Made by a program: the position numbers and the translations under genes | Shown: positions 34,321-48,118 of the stretch, one piece after another | Layout of the letters: the number at the start of each line of letters is the position of its first letter | Position numbering within the stretch: position 1 is the first letter of the stretch | The notes under the pieces: model-generated | Databases searched by the model: none | What the model was told of the DNA's origin: nothing | The model's input: the letters and a program-made list of their open reading frames with translations, nothing else | Source: Hyparrhenia diplandra | Taxonomy: Eukaryota; Streptophyta; Magnoliopsida; Poales; Poaceae | Length of the DNA: 64,000 bases | Assembly: GCA_015847255.1 (NCBI GenBank) | Contig: JADLZK010008395.1 | Coordinates: 62,001-126,000 of the forward strand | Reading direction: 5' to 3'

Positions 34321-35133
34321 AATGCATGCATGGACTTTTCATCCCCATGGATCGCACTATGTGTCGGTCTATCACAAGCTCGGACTGCACTTGAGCATTA
34401 GAACCAAACACAATAAATTATCGATGTGCACTCATTCACTAGTCAACTTGTTCTTTTCAAGTAAATTGTTTGTTGGCCAAATCAAAGCTGACCCTAACAA
34501 ATGTGGTCTAAAAGTTGTGTTTTGTTTTCGAGGAAGCCAAAATATGGGGCTAGTTGTAGTGAAAAAAATGTTTGGGTTGTATGACATGTAGGGACCATAC
34601 TATACCATTTCACTTTAATTAAATATGGTCATGTGAGATCTTATTTTGTAGATAAAATCATGAGAAATATTATGATGAAAATAAATTACAAATTAAATAT
34701 GTATAGTAAAACGCATCTCTAAACTTCATACGTCGAGCATCAAGCGGCGAGATGCAACAAGCCGAGAGATGGTGGGCATCGGCTGTATCGCGTCAGGGCC
34801 AGCGATGGCTCAAGTGATGCACCATACCGATACGCGTTTGGACAAGCGATGGCTCAAACCGACCTTTGCGTTTTGCATGTTGCTTTCTTTACTAAATGCG
34901 TTTTTTGTCGGCTAGTGCATGTTGGCCAATTTAAAAAGTATGCCCCCCACAGTGCTCACGGCCAGCATGTGTTTGCTAATGGCGCGATGAGGTGTGCAGG
35001 TCTTGTTTGCTAGTGTGATCACAAGGGAGCAAGTCGACCGGCGCATTTTGGTGCGATGCGTGCTCAACTATAAATGGGGGATGGCAGTGTTCTGCATGGG
35101 TGGTAGAATACACCGTGGTTAGAGGATATTTTT

Positions 35134-35233
<100 letters not shown>

Positions 35234-36029
35234 AAAATATCCTGCTAACCACGATGTATTCTACCACCCACCATCAGAACACCGCTATCCCCATTTATAG
35301 TCGGAAACGCACGCACCACATCTGATCACATTTGGCTCCGCGATCACATTAGCAAACAAGACTCGCACACCTCATCGCGTCATTAGCAAACACATGCCGT
35401 GAAGACCACAAAGATACTTTTAAATTACAACATGCACTAGCCGACAAAAACGCACTAGTAAAGAAAGGCAACATGCAAATCGCAGCGCCGTTTGGAGCCA
35501 CGCTTGTCCAAACGCATCGTATGGTGCATCACTGAGCCATCGCTTCGGGTTCGACGCAGCATACACCCACGCCTACCATCTCTGCGGCCGAAAGTTGCAT
35601 CTCGTCGCTTGATGCTCGACGTATGAAGTTTAGAGATGCTGCTTTACTATACATATTTAATTGTAATTTATTTTCATCATAATATTTCTCATGATTTTAT
35701 CTACAAAATAAGATCTCACATGACCATATTTAATTAAAGTGAAATGGTATAGTATGTCCCTACATGTCATACAACCCAAACATTTTTCACTACAACTAGC
35801 CCCATATTTTGGCTTCCTCGAAAAACAAAACACAACTTTTAGACCACATTTGTTAGGGTCAGTTTGATTTGGCCAACAAACAATTTACTTGAAAAGAACA
35901 AGTTGACTGAATGACCGAGTGCACATCGTATAATTTATTGTGTTTGGTTCTAATGCTCAAGTGCAGTCCGAGCTTGTGATAGACTGGACACATAGTGCGA
36001 TCCATGGGGATGAAAAGTCCATGCATGCA

Positions 36030-36765
36030 TTCATCCCCAAAGCGAACCCGCATGATAAAAACCCACGGATATCCACCCCAAACTCGACCGCCGCTATTCT
36101 TACGGTCGGGTTCGATCGGTGCACCCAAAACCAAAATTCAAGTTGAAACCCTAAAAACTAAACCGATTAGGGGTAAAATTCATCCCCAAAGCCGAACCCG
36201 CATGATCCGAAACCCGCGGATATCCATCCTAAACCCGATCCGCCGCCATTCTTACGGGTCGAAGTTCGATCGGTACACCCAAAACCAAAACCCAAAAGTT
36301 GAAACCAAACCGAAACCGATTAGGGTGGAAATTCATCCCCAAAGCTGAACCCGCGATGATCCGAAAGCCGCGGATATCCATCCTAAACCCGACCTCCAAG
36401 TTATTATTCTACGGGGCCTGTTCGATCAGACACCCAAAACCAAAACCCGAAGTTGAAACCCGAAATCGAACCGATTAGGGTGGAAATTCATCCCCAAAGC
36501 TAAACCCGCATGATCCGAAACCCGTGGATATCCATCCAAAACCCGGATCCGGGCCACCATTTCTACGGCCTGGTTCGACCGGTACACCCAAAACCAAAAC
36601 CCGAATTGAAACCCGAAACCGAAACCCGGTTAGGGTGGGAAATTCATCCCCAAAGAACCCGCATGATCCAAAACCCGCAGATATCCACCCTAAACCTCGA
36701 TCCGTCAGCCATTTTACAGTCGGGTTCTGACCGGTGCACCCAAACCAAAACCCGAAGTTGAAATT
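36030..36765 (-). repeat. Tandem array, ~152-base unit, about five copies (right arm)
   Basis: Reverse-complement counterpart of the left array. 'ggatatccatcctaaacccg' and variants recur at about 36068, 36218, 36372, 36526 and 36681, with 'attcatccccaaag' in each unit. Confidence 0.9.
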
Positions 36766-37466
36766 CTAACCTAAATAAACAAGTTATATTATTTATTAAC
36801 ATATTATAAACACATGAGTTTTAATTCCAATGGTTTATTTTGGATATCCATTTGATATCCACTGTGAAAATCAAACCATATTCATCTTGGTTTGGTTCGA
36901 TTTGTCCTATTTCGTGGAAACCAAACCCGAACCCAAAACCGTGTGTGAGTGAAAAATAATCACCAAACCTGAACCAAACCCAAAAACCGCTACCATTATA
37001 ACCATGGGGATCACTTGTGCCAAGTTTGGCCTCCATTCACTTTGATTTGGTCTGATTGCCATTCAATTTTTTTGTTGTCCCATTTTTCTCTCTCGGTTCT
37101 TATGACATTCCCCAGTCAAACTTCTTCCATTGCGATACGCAATTCTATATAAGCTGCGTGGGCTTTCATTAGCCGGTGCCTGACCGCGCTCGCGACATAT
37201 CACGGGAAAGTGGAAACACAAATCGGCGGTGTTCTTTTCTTGCTTCGATTGCAAGTCATATTCTGCGGCGTAACCTTTAAGTGATTCACACTCCAAATGC
37301 TGTGTTAAATCTTCACTCGGTGAACACGAGAGAAAGAGCATGCATAACCGATGGGTGGCTGTTTTCTTCTCGGCGCATGCAGCTTGGCGAAACAAATGTT
37401 GTCTGCGTTTTAACCTTCTTTGCTTTCGCTTGTCCGCTGCCGTGGGACCGTTGACCCGCATAGGAA

Positions 37467-38006
37467 GTGGGGAGAGCGACGAGAGGCAGCGGCAGTGAGC
37501 TGACGCGACTACGGCGGCGGCTGGGCGAGCTCGCCCGCGACGGCGGCGACGCGGTACGCTCTCGGCATTGGCCCATAGCTATTGCCGGTACACGCACCGG
37601 CGTCGGCGGCGGCGCGCTTTATGCTCGGCGTTGGTGCCCGCTGCAGGTGATGCCCGGCGCCCGTGCGGGCTGCGCGCTTCGCCTTGGCGTCTTTACTGCG
37701 AGGAGGGGTCGCGGCCGGCGCAGTAGCCGGCAAACTGCGGCGGAATGGCTTCGAGACGCCGCACTGATGGCGATATTCTGCGTGCTGGCGTGCGAAGCGG
37801 CGACAGCGTGCTCGTCTGCCTTTCGCTTGGCGTTAGGCGCGATCGCCGTTGGAAGCTGTTTGGCTCTGAATCAGTTACTGGCAGTATTGCGTGCCTGGCA
37901 GAAGATGACTGGTGTGTCACGGAGCACAAACTCCCGCGGCGACTCACCTCCATGCACCCGGCGACAAAATCGACTCGCTGGCTCTTGTACATTTGCACGG
38001 GCTTGA
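37467..38006 (+). other. Open frame of 179 codons in the GC-rich outer right arm
   Basis: Counterpart of the frame at 32201-32788, reading outward. It has an Ala-rich hydrophobic stretch (ALMAIFCVLACEAATACSS) but no recognised domain. Coding is doubtful. Confidence 0.25.
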
Positions 38007-38170
38007 AAAGTTAATATATGCGCTGCCGATTTCGGGCAGCTGCAACGAACAAACAATCATCCGTCACAAGCACGGCGACACTGAAAGCGCGTTCCGCGGT
38101 ACGCAACATGACAACACAAAACAAACAAACAAAATAATTGAGAACGACGAAGCATCAGGTTTTGCTGAGA

Positions 38171-38563
38171 GCGCTACAGTGGCAGACTAAACATGGAAAT
38201 TGGGGCACAACTTATTATCAATAATAATAAAAAAAAAAGAGCAGGTCAAAACAGCAAAAACGGGAATCCTCAGCTTTGGCTCCAGATTCCCAGCGCCTGC
38301 GTTCAGACAGGTATGGTGCAAAAGCAATTTCTGAAACCACACCATTCAAACAGCTCAAACCCAATATGCTGTCAGTCACTGATGCTGGAAAACATTCTGT
38401 TCAACCTGCCCCAATTTCCTTATTAACCAACTTAGGTAGCGCCTAAAGCCAACCAATCTAGTACATCAAGTCCAGGATGTCAAAGAGTTATCTGGTCCAG
38501 GGCCCTCGGGTGGCCTGTTTGTAATGTCAGATGGCATTCCAGGATTTTGTTGTATGAAGTTTG
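38171..38563 (-). other. 3' flank of the NFRKB-like gene
   Basis: No coding signal. AT-rich with an A-run at 38228. It probably holds the 3' untranslated region of the minus-strand gene that stops at 38564; I cannot place the poly(A) site. Confidence 0.4.
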
Positions 38564-41500
38564 TCAATGTGAGCTATCCTGATTGCTTGTGCCACTAGTC
38601 ATATTCTGGGTGAAGCCATACATAGGATGGTGGTTTGTGTCTTCACTCCTTGAAAGAAAATTCTGAGGTGGACAAAACTGATTCCTTGGTTCATTGAGTT
38701 GGCTGCGACTTGACCCATGTCCCATGTGCACTGATGGCTGCTTGTACTGGGATACGGCACTGAACAGAGTTCCATCAGTGCTGCTTCCACTTGGTAAGGC
38801 CTGGGGTAAGCAGTTACCTGACTGCAACCCCAGCAGATTATCATTATTATTATGTGATTGACAGCCCTCGGGGAACCAGTTGTACCTATGATCCATTGAA
38901 TCAAAAGCAGCATAAGAATGTTGTTCAGAGATTGGAAGGTTTACTTTGGTTGGGAAACTCACATCCGTGTAGTAATCCTTGTGAACTTGTGCATAGAGGC
39001 CATTGTTGCTCTGATCGATTAACTGATGCTGCTCCTCTAACAACCTGGGAAATGAAGCAGATTGAGCCAAATTCTTATTCACCAAACAATGCAAACCAGT
39101 TGACTGTTTCATGCTATTTGCATGTATATAGGGATTGGAGATTGCTCCAATGTCCTTTGCTGTCTCAAGCAGACCATTGCTCTGCAGATTGTCCACTGCG
39201 AAAGCAGACGTGGCAAGTTGAGGTTGCTGCTGATTTAAAATGCCACTATTCAAGTAAACTGACGAATTATGTTGTCAGAAGAGAGATAAGGCTGTTTAAT
39301 CTGCAAGTCACCTGAGTCATTATACGTTATATTCTCTAGAGGGCAATAATGGGTCTGAAGAGGGCCTGCCAACTGCCATCTGACTTTCTCAACTTTTGCT
39401 GCTTGGCCATTTAGATCCAGAAAATCCTCTACATGCATTTGTTCTCCAGAGGACTTGGGTAGCTGTGAAGAACTGCACGATGGTATCATAATGTTCTCAG
39501 TCTCTTCTTGGTCAATTTCAGTGTTTATCTTTGGATGACTCATATCTGAATAAATATTTGGACTATAGCGACACTTGTGGTCCACAATAGCATGGCCGAT
39601 GCTTTCCAGATCTTGATCTTGCTCATAAGCCTGAACTGATGCACCTTTGTAAGAAACTCCATCAAGATCTTCTAGTTGCATATTTTTGCAGTCAGGATTG
39701 TCAACAACCAGTCCATCTTTACACAATTTGATGTCCATGAGAACTTCACTCTGCTTATCAGGGTTGTTGGCACAGCAGTAAATGCCTTTATCTACGCAGC
39801 TGACACCATTACATTTTTGATCTGGCACATCAGAGTTTAGCTCACTCTGACTAGTTATGTCTATACCCTGGATTACCATGAGATCATGATCTTCCGCATT
39901 CATACAGTGAATATGGTAAACAGACTGCTCATCATCCTGATCTTGAAGAGATATGCTCTGATCATGCCCACCTTGCAATATACCTTTAGGTGAGCATTCT
40001 ACCTGGTCATTTTGAAAAACTGGGTTACCATCAATATCACTAGCACCAGGTTGTCCTAGCCCTTTTTCGTTTTGTCTGTTAACTGGTCTGCCTTCTCATC
40101 ATAAACAAACATAAATAAACCATAATCATCTATTGGGCATTAAAAACAAATTAAGATTGTTTTGTTATAAGAATAACAGAAGTGTGACAATATAATTAGC
40201 TTATACAAATAAGATAACACTGCAGGGTAATTCACCATTCATAATGAAATACTACCTACGGCTTCCATACTAGATGCCTCTATTACAAATTCAGTATCTT
40301 TATAGTCAATGGTATCCTCATCTATAGTTGTGAATGTTATGATACATTGTAAGAGGCCAAGATACATAACAGAAGTAAACATAAACTGGTATTATTCACT
40401 GTTTTTTTATACATTCAAGTAAATGACTTCCCTCAGGATAAAAATAGGAGACTCAAAAAAAGAATTCAAGGACAAGTCACTGCACCTTTCTCAAGACAGA
40501 TACATTCTTCTGTTCAAGCTCAAGGCCTAATAACTTTCTTGATTTCTCCATCAGCACCTTCCTTTCCTTAAGAACCTTAAAGGAAGCAGGTAAATCATTG
40601 CAACACATTTTCATCCTGTCATGTAAATAGTTCCCCATAAGAACATTGATCAACAAAAGTATACATACTAAAGTAAGCATTACTGACCAATGCTCACGCA
40701 TAATCTCCTCTGTTCATCCTCCAATAAAGCTCCATATGGTTTTACATGGGATTTATCAAGGCCACCAATTACACGTGAAACATGCTTGGTCTGAATACCA
40801 TCCCCAGACTGCTTCAATCTCTTTATATGGTTGAGCTGTGTTCTACTAACCTGAAAAGGTTACAAAAGCAAAAGGTACCACAGAATTCAGTAAATGTATA
40901 GATGTATAGACTCTGAAATAGGTGTTGCTATTCAGAATCCTAATGGAGTCTTTTGCAATTTATTTTAATATAAGCTTTGTTAATATTGGTGGTGAGAAGA
41001 GAATTTTAAGAACCTGAAAATTCAAAAATATCACATAATTTCAAAAGAGGAGATGACACCAAAGTAATAGTCAGGAATAAAAAAACTGCCATCCAGTCAC
41101 TGCTGATAAATCAGTTTCATAGACTAAAAGTCGCATAATGGCATAATAATAAATGATGCAGACTGATTAGGAAATTCTGACTCAGTTCAACATCATTTGC
41201 ATATTAACACATTCCTTCACATTGTTGTTCATAAAACAATTACAAAACAAGTTAACGTCTAAGTAAGAAAGTTACAGGTTGGAAAAAAGAATATGATATA
41301 TATGAAAAAGAACAGAATTTAGAAGTGAGACAATGGACAATGGAGTACACACTCAATCAGCTGATAGCACATTGTGAGACATGGACTAACTACAAGCAGC
41401 ATATGAAGCTGAAAACATGGAATGAATACAAATTTCTCTTCTTCCAGTTCAGCATACCATATTTTAAAAATTAAAATAAAAGAAAAAAATAATATAAAAC

Positions 41501-44500
41501 TGTGCAGACAAGGAGAACAAAAGACACACACAGAGGACCTAATTTGTACCTCCCAGTTGGCAGCCAACACTAAATTGCAGGAATAAATGCGTGCCTAGAT
41601 GACTTTTTCTTAAAGAAACTCAGTGACCAAAGCTGAGCAAAAGTAAGTCATTGTTACCCTTCATATGATGAGATAGCTATCTTACCTTGATGTATGACAT
41701 AAACTTTGAAACATCAATTCTTTTGTGCAACCTTCATGGGCATTCCATTCTTTGTAGCTTTCAGCTGCATAACTCCTTGCATCTGATTATCAGGGTTATC
41801 CCTGAAAAAGCATAACGAACAACGGTATTGTTCTCATCTTGAATTGAGTTTGCTTTTCAGAATGCAGTATAGAAGCATAGTTTTGTAAGTTTTGCAGTTT
41901 TGCACGACAAACAACACTGGGTTTGCACTAGGTGTTCTCCTTGAAGTTGATAAGAAAATACAACCATAAAGTATTAATAGACCTCTATGGTCACTTGGAC
42001 AGATATGACATGAAAAAATTAAGCTCTTTACTGCTTACAGAGAAATCAGTTGAAATTGTCTATAATGAACTGCCACAAAACAGAAACATGACACAATTTA
42101 GCACTTGAACACTATACACACACGACTCCAAGGTGATGCTACTTGCCATGTGCCAACCAGCACAAACTTTTCCAAACAGATTTCTTAATAAATGCATGTT
42201 CCAACTCGATGGACCAACCATCTGAAACTATTGGAGACACAAACAGGCAAAAGATAAAATGTTGATCTTGCATACAGGTCATAGGCAATACTGTGGTAGA
42301 CTAACCAACAAGGGAACAGCAGAAAGATTTAAGAGTTTTAGGCTACAGTCAGAGCCAGCTTGGGGTCAGCATATGCACCAGCAGATTTGAAATGCGGATG
42401 ATTTGGACAAAATGAAGCAAATTATGTAACTAATTCAACACTATATGAAGGAAAATCAGAGCACAGTAAGTAAAATCATCGAATCACCCAGGAGTCAAGA
42501 AAGAAATAATTTAAGCAAGCCCAACCTGAACAAATTCTCTGTATCACTGCAACGTAGCCATCTCTTCCTCCAATTCTTCAAGGTTTCAACCATGCTGCAC
42601 AGTCACTTTACAATTAATATGAAGGATCATCTTAGATGGCAAACTTATAATAGACTTGCTCTGGTTTGGGCATACTTGGAATGGTAATTAAGCAAGTTAA
42701 CATGATATGCCTTCTCATTCTTTTTTTATGTGCTTCTCCTTGTTGAGTAGTGCATCAGGATGAATATCACCATAGCAAAGAGAAGATGACCTATAGTTCA
42801 AAATTTAATCAATAATTTTAAAAAATAGAAAGAGGTAAAACAGTACCACAGAAAAACTGATGGAAAGTTCAGCAGACAATTTTAGGGGGTACAAGAGTAG
42901 GTTTAAAGAAAAGGTTGTATGGCATATTCTAGTGCAACATTATTTAAGGAAAAACAGAATGAGTGCATTGATGTGTATAATGGAAACCTTCAGGCAATAA
43001 ATCAGATTTAAATTGTATGAGCCAATGATCAGTGCCCACGGAATGTTATGTAAAAGCATCAGTGGCTTTGATGTTTGATCTTAGAAGATTCAGAAGTTGC
43101 TAATTATCCTATAAAAGTTGTTATTGGACGTGTAGCAGTGCAAGTATATTTTCTTCGGTTCATGGACTAGTAGGCCCTAAAGGCAGCCCAGAGAGGCCCA
43201 TGTGTGCGCATTAGCGCTTAGCACTAGCATGCCTGTGCAGTAAATTCTGGCACTATAGTCTAAACAGCCCTGAATACCCTGGGGAGTGATTGCTTGGAAA
43301 TTAAGTCTACATTATGAGGTTATAAGGTCTTTTCAAAACATCAAATTAAATTCAAGAGTAAAAAATTGCACTCCTGAGCCATTTATGTTGTTTACTGGTG
43401 CACACATCACACACCATACCACTTCAGAGGCCAATTAGGTCCTGCATGGCGATGCGAACATGGATTCCTGGTCACTTGAGCCACATGAGGGACCACCTAG
43501 AAATATGCACTTAGCCTCCCAAGCTTATCCTGTTTTCATTTCCATCTCTCCATCCTGTCTCTCAAATCAGCCCTCCCTCACTTCCTCACATGCAGCTCAA
43601 GTGATCAGGGCTCCATGCTATGTATGACGAATCGAATGGACCTTTGATACACCAGTAAACTCAGAAATGCAATTTGAGAGTCCATGGACCTAAATGCCCC
43701 CCCCCCAACACCACACACACGCGCGCGTTCAAGGTCTGCTGGTGTATTTAACTCTAAATTCAGCGTATTGGTAGCTTGGGGATCTCAAGGGGGAACCATG
43801 AACTAGAAGGGAAACCCTCAACCAACTCTGCAGCTTTTCCGTGCGCAAGGCCCCAAGCCACCACACCCATTATCTTGTCAATTCTTGAAAATGCATCTAA
43901 TGTTCGCGATTTCCAACAAATCCTAATCCCATAAAGCATTTATTAGTTACCAAAAACAATGAATAGATCTAGTTGCCTTTTGTTCTACCAAGACAAACCA
44001 GACTGTGGGGGAAATAAGATACATGTACCTATTTCAAAACAATAGTAGGTACTTTTCACATAAATTGGATTGGAATTAAGTAGGGATGAAAAAAGAATCG
44101 AATAGAAACAGATCTATATGGCTACAAATACAGATACTTTTTTGTCTCAGATACAAATACGAACAAGCCATGTTTTTGAGGCGCCGCGGCGAGGCGCGGC
44201 GCCCGACCCCCTTCACAACGCCTAGGCGTTCGTGGCGGACGCCTAAGCGACGCCATACACACCTTGTAAGGCGTTGTAAGCAGGAATTTTATATACTACT
44301 ACAACACATACATACCTCGTTTGTAAGCTAGAATTTATATGCTAGTGTAGCACCCAAGCATTTATTTGTGTATGTGAGTAAGTATGTCAGTGACAACTCA
44401 TAAAATATAACAAACATAACAAACAGGCATCAGCAGTTCATCTTATAATATTCAGAGCATATAACAATAGTCAGAATATAGACAAGCAGAGGGGTCTGCA

Positions 44501-46174
44501 CATGTACCATATTCAGAGCAGAACAGAGCGAGAGAGCTGAGAGCCTGGGAACAGAGAGGCCAGGCGGACAGGCAACTGAGGCCGGCGAGCAGATCAGAAC
44601 CCATGGGAGGATTATGGAAAGCAGAGGAGGCAGGAGGGAAAGCAGGCGGAAGGGGAACTACTCAACGGAGGCACAGACAATAGGCGGGCGAGCAGCTGCC
44701 GGCGGCTGAGGGAGGCGGAGATTTGAGGCAGAGCCGGAGATTTGAGGCAGAGCCGTAGAGAGCAGATGCGGACGGCTCCATGGGGTGCGATCGTCGGGCC
44801 GGGGAATCGAGCAGGGGAGCAACCAAGCCGCTTCTCGGGCTCGTGTTTGCCCGCCGCCATCTCTCTTCCTCTCCCCTCGCCTGGATTCGCGGTAAATGCC
44901 ACGCATGACCCGATTTCCGTGCGCTCGAGCCTATCTAGTAGTAGACGCGCGGTCAATTTCTGGCGCCTCTTTCTTTTTTTAGCGGCGCGCTTCGATTCCA
45001 GCGGGGCGCGATCCTTTTGGCGCCCTTCCCCTGCGATTGCGGCGTCCGCGGCGTGGCTGTAGCGTCCGCCCGACGCCTATCTACGCCTACACGACGCCTA
45101 GTGCGATTAGGCGGACGCCATACAGTGAAGGTCGTGGCGTCCCCGACGCCCAGCGTCTCTATCACGCCTCGTCGCCTAGGCGACGACTAAGAGACGCCTA
45201 GGCGACGCCCCAAAAACAGAGCGAACAAGTAGTTTGGGTCTGAGAGACAGTTTGATACTTGATAAAATACAATAAACCTATATCAGATATCCGACTTTGA
45301 ATATCCAAATTCGGATGGGGACAGATCTGAAAGGAACATTGAATATCTAGGCTCAGATACGGACAGATTTAATTTATACCCAGACGGGCAAGAATATCTG
45401 GTCCATGTTCATCCCTAGAAATAATACAACTAGCTCACAACAAAATATAACCACAGCAAAAGAAACAGAAGGCACAACTTTATGCCTCTACAACCCTACA
45501 AATGCAAAATAAAATGGGTCACAGGAATCAAATCAGAGAACTTGCCAGCTGAGGAAAGGATTTCCAAAGTGATGATTTTTTCCCGTAAGCAATGAATATA
45601 CATTTTCTTCTGCATCAGTCTCGCTTGGAAGAAATTGTATGAGAAATTTTCTCTCGGCTTCTGTAAGAGATGTAGACCATACCTACATCAAGGTCAAAGT
45701 TTGTTAATGTATAGTTAAAAGAATAGCACAAAATAGCAGGCTAAAGCTAGCAAAATAATGAATTTAGCTGGTCAAGCCAGTTGTAGAAGATAAATGAAAA
45801 TAGATCATGGTAAATAAACTCAGAAGTTAATATTGTAGATAACTAGCTAGGTATACCTCATAGGATAGCACACCTCTCAGGCTCTTAAGAGAGAAAGTCT
45901 CTGGAGGAACATACGTAACATCAGCAAGGCCTGAATAATGTTTCTGGCTTTCCATGAAAGGGGCCATGTCTGACCACAAAATTCCAACTTGTTCCTTCTC
46001 TGGCACAACTTTCCTCAGATATTGGTCCCATTTAAGACCGATATGAGGCTTCAAACTTATTAGACAATGATGAGATGAGTCAAATTTTGTTTTTTTCCCC
46101 GGCCTGCACTGCTCTGAGTTGGTACAATTTGTCTGTCGTTTATTTTGCTTGCTTGCTGACATTGTACAGGTCAT
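38564..46174 (-). CDS. NFRKB-like nuclear protein with DEUBAD domain, frame broken at four points
   Basis: A host gene of the plant nuclear factor related to kappa-B-binding protein family, thought to act in the nucleus with chromatin-remodelling or deubiquitinase complexes. Coding exons by splice sites and frame: 46174-45857, 45681-45546, 42790-42676, 42594-42526, 41801-41686, 40850-about 40686, 40615-40486, 40321-40260, 40075-38564. Exon 1 has a Lys-rich start (ATG 46172-46174 or 46160-46162) and the KEQVGILWSDMAPF block. Exons 1-3 form the DEUBAD-type domain (LKSLRGVLSYEVW, LTEAERKFLIQFLPSETDAE, HHFGNPFLSW, LCYGDIHPDALLN). Exons 4-6 carry VETLKNWRKRWL, QLKATKNGMPMKVAQ, and KQSGDGIQTKHVSRVIGGLD. 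The last exon is an Asp/Gln/Ser-rich tail. Breaks: an extra A in exon 3 (about 42717-42723) and in exon 5 (41721-41724), a shift near 40694, and one near 39252. It may be a decaying gene or an assembly with indel errors. Confidence 0.82.
44081..45417. mobile_element. hAT-like element or MITE (outer), terminal repeats TAGGGATGAA
   Basis: The left end TAGGGATGAAAAAAG and the right end ...TTCATCCCTA are inverted repeats. Just inside are 'cagata' and 'gatatccgactttgaatatccaaattcggat' segments, typical of the 'gggatgaaa...cggatatccg' class of grass hAT MITEs. Flanking 8-mers gaattaag and gaaataat are similar but not identical, so the target duplication is only partly preserved. Confidence 0.65.
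44168..45221. mobile_element. hAT-like element nested inside the outer one, 8-bp target duplication
   Basis: CGAACAAG occurs on both sides (44160-44167 and 45222-45229). The ends are inverted repeats: CCATGTTTTTGAGGCG on the left and, read inward from the right, CTCTGTTTTTGGGGCGTCGC. Sub-terminal 'cgcctaggcg' boxes recur at both ends. The interior (about 44560-45060) is GC-rich with open frames but no domain I recognise; it could be captured host DNA. Confidence 0.85.
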
Positions 46175-47591
46175 TTGGTCATTTAATTCGAAGACTCAGA
46201 AACCCTTTACTTTCGAGTTTTGAATAGCTCCTAATCTTGCTTCAATCCTAGTTTATTTCAGCTGTCATAGACAGTCATGGAGCACCTGAAAGAGGGCATA
46301 TATAGGTTACATTAGTCAATAAATAAGAAGCACAATCAGCATAAATGGCAGAACACCCTGAAAGATTGTTCTATCCAACTCCACAAACCAAAGTAACTAG
46401 TCAAATCATAAAACTGACAGTAGACAATCATCGTAAGGACAATGAAAAAGAAGTACAAGAAATGATGATAAAGTTCTGTCTATCTGAACAAATAGTTATC
46501 ATGATCAACCACAGTGCCACAGTGTTAATTTCAAATGTCTAGGTACAAAAGTTGCAGTTAGTATGTCACAAAGCTCCCAAGATTTGGAAGTTACTACAAC
46601 TGCTCATAATTTGGTCAGTTTAGTGACTATTGCTGTTAAGTTCTCCATCCTTCCAGTTATGTATGAATCCTATTAAGAATTGAAAGTCTACAGTAGTAAA
46701 TTTTGACCATTAAACATAATACAATATCAATTGTTACAAAATCAACATAATGTTGAAGATATGCAAATACAAAACCTTTAGATACTAACATGACACACAT
46801 ATAATATATGTCTGCCTGACTGTTAGTTAAAACTCATAAAGTTCAATGTTAAAATTTTTAATTTAATTCCTAATCACCATACATAAAGAAAAAGGAGGGA
46901 ATATTAGCTAACATAAATGGTTCTTATATGTAACTCAATTGTATCATTTTGGCCAAATAAAGCCAGGGGAAACTAGAATCATTGGTTTAGTCATTTTCAA
47001 TTTTTTTTTTCTAAATATGATATTTCTAGATAGAATCTAGGGGTATTATCATGACATTGAATTTTACATAATCAAAACGTTATATTTTTTCATTACTACA
47101 TGAATTTTCTTGATATGCATGATACGAGATGAAGCAATATGCTTTCATTGCTTTGTTATCATGCATTTTCATCATACAGCAATCCATTCAGTCATTTTCA
47201 ACTTTTTTTTTTAAATAACTAGCATCATTAATCCACAGGTACAATTAAAATAATTAATCTGGTACTACCACTGCTCATCATTAATCCACTAACTGCATAT
47301 CATGCATTTTCATCACTATCAAACAAATAATGAAAATATGACAATACCATCACAAAACCAAAAGAATACTCCCTCACTTCCAGATTATAGTTCGTGTGTC
47401 CTAATAATATAAACTTTAACCACTGCTTTCTATCTAGCTCAATTATATCGTTGTTCCCTGAATAAATAAATATTTTGCTCCTCCTAATAAGAAAACTAAA
47501 AATAGAAGGGAATAAGGAATATTGCAGGGGCGAACCCAATAACTTTTGAAAAAAAAAAAAAAAATGAAGTTAGTAGCCATAATACATACAG
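46175..47591. other. Upstream region of the NFRKB-like gene, AT-rich intergenic DNA
   Basis: Probably contains the promoter and 5' leader of the minus-strand gene. I cannot place a TATA box with confidence. A possible Stowaway-like MITE lies at 47369-47512. Confidence 0.4.
47369..47512. mobile_element. Possible Stowaway-like MITE
   Basis: The left end CTCCCTCACTTCCAGA follows TA; the right end ...AATAGAAGGGAA is followed by TA. The terminal repeats match only partly, so the call is tentative. Confidence 0.4.
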
Positions 47592-48118
47592 GGGCCAATT
47601 ATTTCTATGGCCCTGAGAAAGTTACCATGTATCTCTATGGCCTTTTTTTTTAAAAAGTTAGCTCTATGGCCCTGAAAAGTTCTGTGTTAGCTCTATGGCC
47701 TTCCGTTACCCTTTGGCACTTAACGGTGTTAACTCTTGACGGAAAAGACCATTATACCCTAGACGGAGAAAAAAAAACTGCAATGTTTTGTTTGTTTCTT
47801 TGTATATCCGGACACATATATTGCACATGGGACACATATATTGCACACGGGAGAAAATAGTTTTTGTTGAAAGTGACGTGAAGCTGGTTTATCCAAAAAA
47901 AAGCCCGAGAAAATAAGTGGATCCAAACCCGACGGCCGGAAAACCCGAAATGAGTAACCACTGCCGTCCTGATCTGCTACACATGATAGTAATCTGACAA
48001 CCATATACTCACCAAATAGAAAAGTTACAACAGCTGCCGGATGGATAGGCTGGTACTTCCAAATCATGATGCCCAGTACAACACCAACTTGAGCTCAGAA
48101 TATGTATGCTCTACCTAA

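Larger units (their letters stand above)
42791..45545 (-). other. Intron 2 of the NFRKB-like gene (2.75 kb), with nested transposons
   Basis: The 5' splice site on the minus strand is CAGCTG|gcaagt, a GC donor; the 3' site is ctatag|GTCATC. No coding exon is needed here, because the reading frame continues from exon 2 (...FLSW) to exon 3 (SSSLCYGD). A (C)n/(AC)n/(CG)n run lies near 43698-43726. About 42800-44070 is otherwise plain AT-rich DNA. Confidence 0.75.

Noticed and set aside
42445..42687. Plus-strand frame in the NFRKB-like locus
   Set aside because: It is the antisense shadow of the minus-strand exons at 42526-42594 and 42676-42790.
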